This document shows positions 24,833 to 33,470 of a DNA stretch of 64,000 nucleotides, in pieces. The translations under genes and the position numbers were made by a program. The stretch comes from JAUVPB01 sp965223695 (lineage in GTDB: Bacteria > Actinomycetota > Thermoleophilia > Gaiellales > Gaiellaceae). Position 1 is the stretch's first letter. Each line of letters opens with the position of its first letter. Below the pieces are notes generated by a model that was given only the letters and a program-made list of their open reading frames with translations, made no database searches and was not told the origin of the DNA. Location of the stretch: contig CBDCXJ010000035.1 of the NCBI GenBank assembly GCA_965223695.1, positions 62,001-126,000 of the forward strand, read 5' to 3'.

Positions 24833-26770
24833 CTAGAGAACGCGCTTGCCCATCTCGGCGACGTCGTAGCCACCAAGCCGAGAGACCGCGTGCCTGAAGC
24901 CCTCGTCCTCGAGGAGCTCGAGGAAAGGCTTGAGGATCGGGTCGTCGAGTGACTCTCTGCGCAGCACGAGATCGAATGGCTCCGACGCGAGCGCGACGAA
25001 GTCGAGCCCGAAGGCGCGCGCGGCGGCGAGTATGCCTAGGCCGCAGTCGGCGTGGCCGGCCGCGACCGTCGCCGCTACGGCCAGGTGCGAGTACTCCTCG
25101 CGCTCGTAGCCGGGGAGCGCCCCGGGCTCGATGTCTTGCTGGGCGAGCAGGTGGTCGAGCAGCACGCGCGTGCCGGCGCCGCGTTGGCGGTTGATGAAGC
25201 GCGCCGCGCGGGTGGCAAGATCCTCGAGTGAACGCAGCTCGAGTGGGTTCCCGGGAGCGACCATCAGGCCCTGATCGCGGTGGGCGAGCCGAACCACGGC
25301 GACGGGCGCATCCCCAAGCATCCGTTCGACGAATGGCACATTGTAGGCGCCGCTCTCGGCATCGAGTAGGTGCGCACCGGCCAGGTGGCAGAGAGCCCGT
25401 CGCGAAGCGCGACGAGGCCGCCTAGCGAGCCGACAGCGGTCGAGCTCAGCGAGGTCTCGGGTCGGCGCTCGCGCATCGTCGCAGCGGCGAGATCGAGTAC
25501 GAGATCGTGAGAGCCGATGCACACGATGGCGCGCTCGATCTCTTCCAGCGGCCGGAGGAGGTCGACGTCGGTCTTGTCGCCAGCGTCGTGGCCCTCCCGT
25601 TCGGGTCCTATTCGCCAGGAGTCCGTCGGCGCGCACGAGCGAGGTGAGGACTCCGGCGCCACCGGCGAGGGGGGCCGCGATCAGGGTGCCGTCGACCTTG
25701 CCGAGCCGAACGCGGACCCAGTCGTCGACTCCGCTCGAGGAGCCGATCTTGCGCGCCACGGTTGCGCTGGTCGAACTCCGCTTGGCCGTCGGGGCGCCCT
25801 GGAGCTCGGTAAGCAGCGGGCCGACGACGAGGTCGAAGGTCAGCGCCGCCGAGACCGGATAGCCGGGCACTCCCACGACCGGCGTGCAGCCGACGACGCC
25901 GAGTACGACGGGATGCCCGGGCTTGACGGCGACGCCGTGCACGGACAGCATGCCGGCGGCGGCGATCACGGAGGCGGTGTGATCGTCGCTGACCCGCGGA
26001 GGAATCCGGCGAGAACGAGCACGACGTCGGCCTCGCCAGAGGCGCGCTCGAGCGTCTCGCGCAGCGCTGCCGGGTCGTCGGAGACGATCGGGCCGACGTT
26101 AAACTGCGGCACCCGCCTCGCCGGCCTGGCCGGCGAGCATCAGCGAGTTGGTGTCGGCGGATCTCACCGATCGCCAGTGGAGCGTCATGACCACGAATCT
26201 CGTCGCCGGTGGGCACGATCGTCACGCGCGGCCGGGCGCGTACCGGGAGCTCCGCGTGTCCGGCCGCCGCGCAGGCAGCCGCGTCGATCGGCCGGATGCG
26301 ATGACCCGGCGCGAGCAGCAGCTCGCTCTCGGTGACGTCCTCGCCGCAGCGAGCGAACGTGCTGGTACGGCGCGACCGCGGCACGCAGCTCGGCCGCGGA
26401 GCCAGCGTCAAAATGCACGTGCTCACGCATGACCACAGCGTCGAAGCCAGCGGGGAGGGGGTCGCCCGTATCGACGTGCTGGAATGCGTCAGAGGCGAGC
26501 TCGACCGGGCTCGACTCGCTCGCGGCGTCCGTATCGTGCGCGCGCACGGCTATTCCGTCCATCGCGGCAGCGTCGTAGGCAGGCGACGAGCGCCGCGCGA
26601 AAACCGGCTCGGCCGTGACCCGGCCCGCCGCCTCGTCGATCGCGACGAGCTCTGTCTCGACGCGGCTCGGACAACCGCGCTCGGCCCGATCGGCGCGCCA
26701 GCGCTCGAGCGCGTCCTCGGAGACCGACGTTCTCGAGGAAGTAGTCGCCGGCGCGCGGCGCGTCAACCAC
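24833..26770 (-). CDS. MoeA-like molybdopterin molybdotransferase fused to a PBP-like domain (frame-disrupted as read)
   Basis: Reads as one ~645-residue protein spread over several frames. MoeA part: DYFLENV, DALERWRADRAERG, SPAYDAAAMDGIAVRAHD, FQHVDTGDPLPAGFDAVVMR, VTIVPTGDEIRG, VGPIVSDDPAALRETL, DDHTASVIAAAGML, GVAVKPGHPVVLGVV and GVPGYPVSAAL. Then a PBP-like domain: ERAIVCIGSHDLVLDLAAA, GLMVAPGNPLELRSLEDLA, RFINRQRGAGTRVLLDHLL and GHADCGLGILAAARAFGLDF. Frame changes fall near 26715, 26345, 26160, 26117, 26013, 25998, 25605 and 25385, mostly single extra bases. MoeA inserts molybdate into adenylated molybdopterin; the PBP domain may sense molybdate or tungstate (inference). GTG 26770 overlaps the preceding stop. 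Confidence 0.75.
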
Positions 26771-28007
26771 CGCCGAGCACCCAGTCGTGCAGCTCGACCG
26801 TGACCTTGCTCCGCGCGTAGAGGCCGCTTGCCTCCTCGGGTACCAGGAGCTGTCCGTCCGCGCGTGCGAGCGCCGAGAGAGCCGAGGACTTGGCAAAGAT
26901 CGGCTCGGCCATGCCGTCGACGAGGGTGACCTGAACGACGTCGAGCCCGGCCTGGTGCCGAGGGGATGTCGCGGGCGAGGACAGCACTGGTCGTCGCGGC
27001 GATGCATGGCTCGCTTCTGCCGCCCACGAGTCGCACCACGCCAGCACCGATCAGGCGGAACACGACGAGCGCCGAGGCCGGATTGCCCGGCAGACCGATC
27101 ACGGGCACTCCTGCGCACTCCGCGAGCAGCGTCGGCTTGCCCGGCTTGAGGGCGAGACCGTGACACCCAGATCCCTGGGGCGCCAAGCGCGCTGATCACG
27201 TCGGCGGTGGCGTCGCGCGTGCCGACAGAGGAGCCGGCCGAGACGACGACGACGTCGCTGCCGGCGAGCGCGCCCTCGAGCGCTGCGCGCAGGCGTGCCG
27301 GGTCGTCCGGCACGATCCCGCGCAGGTCGGGCGCCCCGCCGGCGAGGCGAACGAGGCCGGCTAGTGCACCAGCGATCGCATCTCGAACCTGTCCCGGGGC
27401 GAGCGCCGTGGTGCTCGGCGGCGCGAGCTCGTCGCCGGTCGAGAGGATCGCCACCCGCGGGGCGGGCGAACACCGACAACGATGTAACTCCCGCGGCGGC
27501 AAGCAGTCCGAGGTGCTCTGGTCGGATCGCTCGCCCGGCGGCCACAAGCTCGACACTCTTCGCAACGTCCTCGTCGGGTCTGACCACGGCCTGTCCGACG
27601 GCCACCGCTTCGAGCACCTCGACGCTGCCGGCGTCGGTTCGACTCGTGCGCTCGACCATCACGACGGCGTCGGCACCCTCGGGCAGCGCCCCACCAGTGG
27701 GGATGGCGGCCGCCGCCCCGCCCTCGACCTTCAGGGGTGCCGAGCCACCCATCTCGACCTCTCCCACGACCTCGAAAGCCATCGGGAGCGTGGCCGAGGC
27801 ACCGAACGTATCCGCGGCTCGAACCGCATACCCGTCGACCGCAGAGCGCGCGAAGCCGGGCAGATCGTGTGGGCTCGTGATCGAGCGGGAGGCGACCCGC
27901 CCGAGCCCGTCTTCCAGCGCGATCTCTTGTTCCTTCGTGCGACGCGCCGGGCGGAACCCGCCTTGCGCCTCGGCGACGCTCCGCACCGAGAAGAACTCCC
28001 GCTTCAC
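26763..28007 (-). CDS. moeA: Molybdopterin molybdotransferase MoeA (frame-disrupted as read)
   Basis: About 410 residues in total. The first 200 are in one frame: SPHDLPGFARSAVDGYAVRA, PLKVEGGAAAAIPTGGALPE, GADAVVMVERTSRTD, VELVAAGRAIRPEHLGLLAA. Then RVAILSTGDELAPPS and VVVSAGSSVGTRDATADVIS in a second frame, HGLALKPGKPTLLAECAGVP and IGLPGNPASALVVFRLI in a third, and VQVTLVDGMAEPIFAKSSAL in a fourth, ending at 26763. The three changes (about 27460, 27167, 26963) each fit one extra base, twice in a C run. The enzyme completes Moco synthesis, which the formate dehydrogenase next to it needs. Two MoeA genes side by side may serve molybdenum and tungsten enzymes separately (inference). Confidence 0.8.
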
Positions 28008-28017
28008 GGAAGTCAGA

Positions 28018-29685
28018 TTAGTCCGCGCTGGCAGGCCGGCCGAGCTGGACGACGCTCATCACCGGTCCGAGCGCGACCTGGCCGAGGCCGCAGATCGACG
28101 TCAGACGCATCGTCTCTTCGAGCTCGGCGATCCGCCCGTCGACGTCGCTTGCGCCGCCACCCGCGGCGAGCAGCTCGGTCAGGATCGTCTCTGCCTTCTG
28201 GCTGCCGACCCGGCAGGGGACGCACTTGCCGCAGCTCTCCTGGCGGAAGAACCCAAGGACGTTCGTCGCTGCGGCGAGCAGGTCGGTCGCGTCGTCCATG
28301 ACGACGACCGCACCCGAGCCGAGCATCGAGCCCGCGTCGGCAAGCGCCGTGAAGTCGAGCGGCGTCTCGAGCGCATTCGGCCCGAGGAAGTTCGACGACG
28401 CGCCGCCGGGCTGAACGGCGCCCAGCGTGCCGTTGCCGGCAACGCCGCCGGCGAGCTCCACTAGCGCACGCAGCGATGTTCCCAGCGGAACGCAGTAGAC
28501 GCCCGGCGACGCAACGTGCCCCGCGACCGCGAAGAACTTCAGACCGTCGGCGTCTCCCGCGCCCTGGTCACGCCACCAGTCGCTGCCGTGGGTCAGAATC
28601 GGCGGCACGGCCGCGAACGTCTCGACCGAGTTCATCAACGTCGGCTTGTTCCAGAGGCCGTGTGTTCCCGGGAACGGCGGCTTGTTGCGCGGCTCGCCGC
28701 GGTGGCCCTCCATGCACTCGATCAACGCGGTCTCTTCCCCGAGGATGTAGCCGCCGGGCGAGACGAAGACGTCGATCGAGAGTGTGCGCCCGCTTCCGCT
28801 CGCGTCGCTACCCAGCAAGCCGAGCTCCTCGATACGGGCGAGCTCGGACCGGATCACGTGCTCCTCGGGTGCGTACTCGTGCCGGATGAAGACCCAACCC
28901 TGCTCGGCGCCGACGGCCAGCATCCCCAGCAGCATTCCCTCGAGAACGAGATGGGGAAGCTCGGCCAGGATCTGGCGGTCCTTGAACGTGCCGGGCTCCG
29001 ATTCGTCGGCGTTGCAGATCACGTACTTCGGCGCTGCCTGCTCGGCGCGTACGAGCTCCCACTTCAGCCCGGTCGGGAAGCCCGCGCCGCCCATGCCGCG
29101 TAGGTTCGACGCCTTGAGCTCGGTGACCACATCGGCCTGATCGAGCGCGCCGTCGAGCGCGGCTCGCGCGAGCGCGTATGGCTCGCGCGTGTCGTCGGTC
29201 GCGTAGGGGTCCGTCGGCCAAGCGCGATCGGGTCGGAGCGGCTCGCCCGTGCCGAGCGACCCCTCGCGGGCGGCCTCGACGGCGTCCCCGAGCGCCTGCG
29301 GCGAGGCAAGCGAGACAGGCCGTTCGTTGACGACCGCCGCCGGCGCCACGTCGCAGCGTCCGAGGCAGGAGGCAGAGCACACCGACACCTCATCGTCGTC
29401 TTCGAAGCGCTCGGCGATGCCGTCCGGGTCGGCGAAGTCAGGGCTGAGCCAGCAGGCGAGGTCGCGACACACGCCGAGCTCGACTCGGGGCGGCGGCCCA
29501 TCTGCGCGAAAGTGCGGATAGAACGAGATCAGGCCCTGGATCTCGTACAGTGGCCGCCGCGTGTCGCGCGCGAGAGCGGCGAGCGCGTCCGCTGGCAGCC
29601 AGCCATGCTCGCGCTGAATGTCATGCAGCGCCGGGATCAGGCTCGGGCCCGGGAAGCGCCCGGCGCGAGCTTCGCGGCCACTCAT
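28018..29685 (-). CDS. NADH-linked formate dehydrogenase beta subunit (NuoE-NuoF fusion)
   Basis: A 555-residue fusion. The N-terminal 150 residues are NuoE-like, a thioredoxin-fold 2Fe-2S unit (IPALHDIQREHGWLPADALA, GVCRDLACWL, CSASCLGRCDVAPA). The rest is NuoF-like: FMN/NADH site LRGMGGAGFPTGLKWELV, NADESEPGTFKDRQIL, a Rossmann segment with GGYILGEETALIECMEG, and the 4Fe-4S motif ESCGKCVPCRVGSQ. It would pass electrons from the FdhA subunit to NAD+. It overlaps fdhA by four bases (28018-29685 and 29682-32498), so both are coupled. A standalone complex I fragment is unlikely since no other nuo genes are near. Confidence 0.9.
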   Translation of the reverse strand: MSGREARAGRFPGPSLIPALHDIQREHGWLPADALAALARDTRRPLYEIQGLISFYPHFRADGPPPRVELGVCRDLACWLSPDFADPDGIAERFEDDDEVSVCSASCLGRCDVAPAAVVNERPVSLASPQALGDAVEAAREGSLGTGEPLRPDRAWPTDPYATDDTREPYALARAALDGALDQADVVTELKASNLRGMGGAGFPTGLKWELVRAEQAAPKYVICNADESEPGTFKDRQILAELPHLVLEGMLLGMLAVGAEQGWVFIRHEYAPEEHVIRSELARIEELGLLGSDASGSGRTLSIDVFVSPGGYILGEETALIECMEGHRGEPRNKPPFPGTHGLWNKPTLMNSVETFAAVPPILTHGSDWWRDQGAGDADGLKFFAVAGHVASPGVYCVPLGTSLRALVELAGGVAGNGTLGAVQPGGASSNFLGPNALETPLDFTALADAGSMLGSGAVVVMDDATDLLAAATNVLGFFRQESCGKCVPCRVGSQKAETILTELLAAGGGASDVDGRIAELEETMRLTSICGLGQVALGPVMSVVQLGRPASAD

Positions 29686-32498
29686 GCGCGCGAGACGCGG
29701 ACGGCGCAGAACTTGAACTCGGGAATCTTCCCGTCCGGGTCGATCTCGTCGATCGTCAGCACGTTCGCCGCCGCCTCGCGGAAGTGGAACGGGATGAACA
29801 CGTTGCCGCGGTCCTCGCGGTGCGAGACCTCGGCGCTGAGCTCGACCGAGCCGCGTCGTGACTCGACGCGAACGAAGTCACCGTGCGCGATGCCGAGCTC
29901 AGCCGCGTCGTCGGGGTGGATCCAGACGTGGGCCTCGGGGGCGATCGCGTCGAGGGCGTAGGAGCGCCGCGTCATCGAGCCGGTGTGCCAGTGCTCGAGC
30001 AGGCGGCCGGTGTTCAGGACGAACGGGTACTGCTCGTCAGGAAGCTCCTTCGCGGGGAGCCACTCGGCCGCGACGATGCGCGCCTTGCCGTTCTCGGTCG
30101 GGAAGCCGTCGCCGAAGAGCACGGCGATCCCGTCTGAGGTCTCCGGATCGGGGTTCGGATAGAGCTTGCCGCTGGCGCCGAGGTTGTCGTAGGTCAGACC
30201 GTCGAGCGACGCACCGAGGGCAACCATCTCATCGAAGGCCTCGCGCGGCGAGGCGTAGTCCATCGAGAGCCCGACGCGGTTGGCTATCTCCTGGATCAGC
30301 TCGAAGTCGCCACGCGCCTGGCCCGGCGTCTCGAGCACCGGCTCGCTCAGCTGCACGCGCCGGTCGGTGTTCGTGAACGTGCCGACCTTCTCCATATAAG
30401 ACGATGCGGGAAGGACGACGTCCGCGAACTCGGCCGTCTCGGTCAGGAAGATGTCTTGGACGACGAGGAACTCGAGGTTCGCCAGCCCCTTTCTGACCTT
30501 GTTGATGTTCGGGTCGGAGAGGAACGGGTTCTCACCGAGCATGTACATGCCCTTGACCTGCCCGGCGAGCGCGGCGCCGATTATCTCGGTCACGGTCAAG
30601 CCGGGCTCGGGCGACAGGGTCGTACCCCAGGCCTCCTCGAAAGCGGCCTGGGCGTGCGGGTCGTCGACTCGCTGGTAGTCGGGGTACATCATCGGGATCA
30701 GCCCCGAGTCGGATGCGCCCTGGACGTTGTTCTGGCCCCGCAGCGGGTGCAGCCCGGTGCCGGGCTTCCCCACGTTGCCGGTGATGGCACAGAGCGCGAT
30801 CAGGCAGCGACAGTTGTCGGTGCCGGTCGTGTACTGGGACATCCCCATTCCCCAGTAGATGACGCCGGCGCCGGCCTCGCCCCAGACGCGGGCCACCTCG
30901 CGGATGGTGTCGGCCGGGATCCCGCAGATCTGCGAGGCGCGCTCGGCCGGGTAGCCCTCGACGGTGGTCTTCAGCTCCTCGAAGCCCGTCGTCCGCGAGC
31001 CGACGTAGTCGTGGTCGACGAGCCCGGCGGCGATCACCTCGTGGAGCACGCCGTTGAAGAACGCCACATCGGTGCCCGGCTTGACCTGGCAGTAGATGTC
31101 CGCGTGGTCGGCGATCCGCTCGCGCCGGGGGTCGACGACGATCAGGGTCGTGCCCCGTCGGCGCGCTTGCTTGAAGAACGACGACGCCACCGGGTGGTTC
31201 GCCGTCGTGTTCGTGCCTGCGAGCAGCGCGACGTCGGCGTTGACGATGTCGCCGTACGTCGTGGTCACCGCGCCCGAGCCGATGCCTTCGAGCAGCGCGG
31301 CAACGCTCGAGGCGTGGCAGAGCCGCGTGCAGTGATCGACGTTGTTCGTGCCGAAGCCGGCGCGGATCAGCTTCTGGAAGAGGTAGGCCTCCTCGTTCGA
31401 GCACTTGGCTGAGCCGAAACCTGCGAGCGCCTCAGGGCCGTTGTCGTCGAGGATCGAGCGCAACCGCTCGCCAACGAGATCGAGCGCCTCGTCCCAGCTC
31501 GCCTCGCGGAAGGCCGGCATCACCTCGTCGTAGTCGACGAGGCCCCCGGGCTTGCGCCGGCCGCGGCCCTCGCCGCGCACGTCGGCCGAGAGCGCGCCCT
31601 TCGGGTAGTAGTCCTCGCGCCGTATCAACGGCACGGTCAGCCGCTGCGGGTTCATGGCGTAGTCCCAGCCGTAGCGCCCCTTGACGCACAGCCGCTTCTG
31701 CGAGCCGGGCTGTTCGCGGCCCTCGGCGAAGACGATCGCGTTCGCCTGCTCGTCGACGTGGTATGTGAGCGCGCAGCCGACGCCGCAGTAGGGGCAGACG
31801 GTGTCGACTTGCTTGAGCTCATCGCGGGGGCGGATCGGCACCGAGATCGGCTTGTTGACGAGCGCGCCCGTCGGGCAGGCGGCGACACACTCCCCACACG
31901 AGACGCAGCTCGACTCGCCCATCGGCTGGTCGAGATCGAAGGCGATGCGCGTCTCGTAGCCCTTCCCCGTTCTCCCGATCACGTCGTTTCCCTGGATGTC
32001 GTCACAGGCGCGCACGCAGCGGTCGCAGAGGATGCAGGCGCCGTGGTGGGTCTCGATCACGGGGTTCGAGGCGTCTGTCGGGCGCGCAGCTCCTACCGGC
32101 AAGGCGTGGTCGAGGACGTCGTAGCGCCGCGCGAGGGCGAGCAGCTCGTTGTCGGCGGTCGTCGTCTCCTTCGGGTCGTCTTCGGGCGCGGGCTGGTCGG
32201 CCATGAGCATGCGCACGAGCGTGGCGCGTTGCTTCTCGACCTGCTCGGTCGCGGTGTTCACCTCCATGCCCTCCTCGACGGTGCGCACGCATGCGGCCGC
32301 GAGCACGCGCTGGCCGACGTCGACAGCGCAGACGCGACAGACGCCGACCGGGTCGTAGCGCTCGTCGTGGCAGAGGACGGGAATCTCGATGCCGGCCTCG
32401 TGCGCGGCCTCCCAGATCGTCGCGTTCTTGGGGGCGCTGACCGCGTTCCCGTCAATCGTCAGCTGCACCGTGCGGCGCTCCTGGGCGGTGATCGCCAT
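29682..32498 (-). CDS. fdhA: Formate dehydrogenase alpha subunit FdhA, molybdopterin type, catalytic Cys
   Basis: A 938-residue oxidoreductase oxidising formate to CO2. N-terminus: 2Fe-2S domain with Cys43, 54, 57, 70; then two 4Fe-4S clusters (CILCDRC...C at 155-165 and CVSCGEC...C at 198-208); then the molybdopterin domain's own 4Fe-4S (CPYCGVGC at 235-242 plus Cys271). The active-site segment NVDHCTRLCHASSVAALLEG puts Cys394 where E. coli FdhF has selenocysteine, so this is the Cys form. The C-terminal MGD-binding domain has GRLLEHWHTGSMTRRS. Soluble, no Tat signal. With the NuoEF fusion it forms a NAD-dependent enzyme. Confidence 0.94.
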   Translation of the reverse strand: MAITAQERRTVQLTIDGNAVSAPKNATIWEAAHEAGIEIPVLCHDERYDPVGVCRVCAVDVGQRVLAAACVRTVEEGMEVNTATEQVEKQRATLVRMLMADQPAPEDDPKETTTADNELLALARRYDVLDHALPVGAARPTDASNPVIETHHGACILCDRCVRACDDIQGNDVIGRTGKGYETRIAFDLDQPMGESSCVSCGECVAACPTGALVNKPISVPIRPRDELKQVDTVCPYCGVGCALTYHVDEQANAIVFAEGREQPGSQKRLCVKGRYGWDYAMNPQRLTVPLIRREDYYPKGALSADVRGEGRGRRKPGGLVDYDEVMPAFREASWDEALDLVGERLRSILDDNGPEALAGFGSAKCSNEEAYLFQKLIRAGFGTNNVDHCTRLCHASSVAALLEGIGSGAVTTTYGDIVNADVALLAGTNTTANHPVASSFFKQARRRGTTLIVVDPRRERIADHADIYCQVKPGTDVAFFNGVLHEVIAAGLVDHDYVGSRTTGFEELKTTVEGYPAERASQICGIPADTIREVARVWGEAGAGVIYWGMGMSQYTTGTDNCRCLIALCAITGNVGKPGTGLHPLRGQNNVQGASDSGLIPMMYPDYQRVDDPHAQAAFEEAWGTTLSPEPGLTVTEIIGAALAGQVKGMYMLGENPFLSDPNINKVRKGLANLEFLVVQDIFLTETAEFADVVLPASSYMEKVGTFTNTDRRVQLSEPVLETPGQARGDFELIQEIANRVGLSMDYASPREAFDEMVALGASLDGLTYDNLGASGKLYPNPDPETSDGIAVLFGDGFPTENGKARIVAAEWLPAKELPDEQYPFVLNTGRLLEHWHTGSMTRRSYALDAIAPEAHVWIHPDDAAELGIAHGDFVRVESRRGSVELSAEVSHREDRGNVFIPFHFREAAANVLTIDEIDPDGKIPEFKFCAVRVSRA

Positions 32499-32544
32499 CG
32501 CGAAGATCGTAGCCCGCTCGGCCCGCTCAGCCTGTGCGGCCCGC

Positions 32545-33387
32545 TCAGCCCGAGGCGATCAGTGCGACCCCGCCGATCGTCAGGGCCACCCCGAGCAACT
32601 GTCTGGGGGCCAGGTGCTCACCGAGGCGTACGCGAGCGAGCGCAATTGTCGCGACGGGGAAGAGCGAGGCGAGCACGCCGACGACGCTGAGCAGGCCGGT
32701 CGACGCGGCGACCGTGAACATGAGCGTTGCCGCGAGGTCGAGCACGCCGACGAGAACGACCCAGCGGAAGTCGGTGCGCGAGATCGTTGGCTTGCGCGCG
32801 AGCACGCCCACCGTGGCGACGAGGGCCACCACGGTTGCGATGCGGAAGAGCAACACGCTCCAGTACACGTCGTCCTCAGCGCCGAGGTCGAGGCCGACGA
32901 GCGCGAGCCCGAAGAGCAGCGCCGTCAGGACGGCGAGCACGATCGCCAGACGCGAGCCACTGCCCGCGCTGTCGGGCGCAGCCTTCTCCTGCGAGACGAG
33001 GACGACGCCGATGATCGCGACGACGATGCCCGGAACCTGGATCAGGCCGGGTCGCTCGCCCTGGACGAGTCCGGCCGCGACCGGGACGATCGCGCTCGTC
33101 GCGACGATCGGCGCGACGACGCTGAGCTTGCCGATCCTGAACGCGGTGAAGAAGGTGGCGAGCGCGAGCGCGCCGACCGCGCCGCCGGCGAGCGCTGCGA
33201 TCGTCGGCTGCAGCGAGGGGAAGTCGACGGCGCGGATAGCGACGACGACAGCGATGATGACGAGGCCCGTCGTCTGTGAGATGAGGATCATCGTGAGCAC
33301 GGGCCAGCGCCGCGACTGCACGCCGCCGATGAAGTCGCTGACGCCCCAGAAGAGCGCCGCGCCGAGCGCAAGCAGGATCGGAGCCAT
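32545..33387 (-). CDS. EamA-family (DMT) transporter
   Basis: A 280-residue protein with ten predicted helices in two repeated halves of the drug/metabolite transporter superfamily. It starts MAPILLALGAALFWGVSDFI, the typical EamA opening (aLxWgxsf), and the second half repeats with VLAVLTALLFGLALVGLDLG and ends in ARVRLGEHLAPRQLLGVALT and IGGVALIASG. The substrate is unknown; family members export amino acids, sugars or metabolites. It lies between fdhA and the AOR gene on the same strand, with about 50-80 bp gaps. Confidence 0.88.
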   Translation of the reverse strand: MAPILLALGAALFWGVSDFIGGVQSRRWPVLTMILISQTTGLVIIAVVVAIRAVDFPSLQPTIAALAGGAVGALALATFFTAFRIGKLSVVAPIVATSAIVPVAAGLVQGERPGLIQVPGIVVAIIGVVLVSQEKAAPDSAGSGSRLAIVLAVLTALLFGLALVGLDLGAEDDVYWSVLLFRIATVVALVATVGVLARKPTISRTDFRWVVLVGVLDLAATLMFTVAASTGLLSVVGVLASLFPVATIALARVRLGEHLAPRQLLGVALTIGGVALIASG

Positions 33388-33470
33388 CTGCGGAGTCTGA
33401 CCGAGCGGGTCCCGGGGCTGTTCGCGCTACCGCGGTCGCCGCCGTGGCCGCGCCGCGGCTGCGGTGTGGA

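Noticed and set aside
24833..28007. moeA genes as true pseudogenes
   Set aside because: Catalytic and structural motifs are preserved between the indels and the adjacent formate dehydrogenase needs Moco; sequence error is more likely, though not proven.
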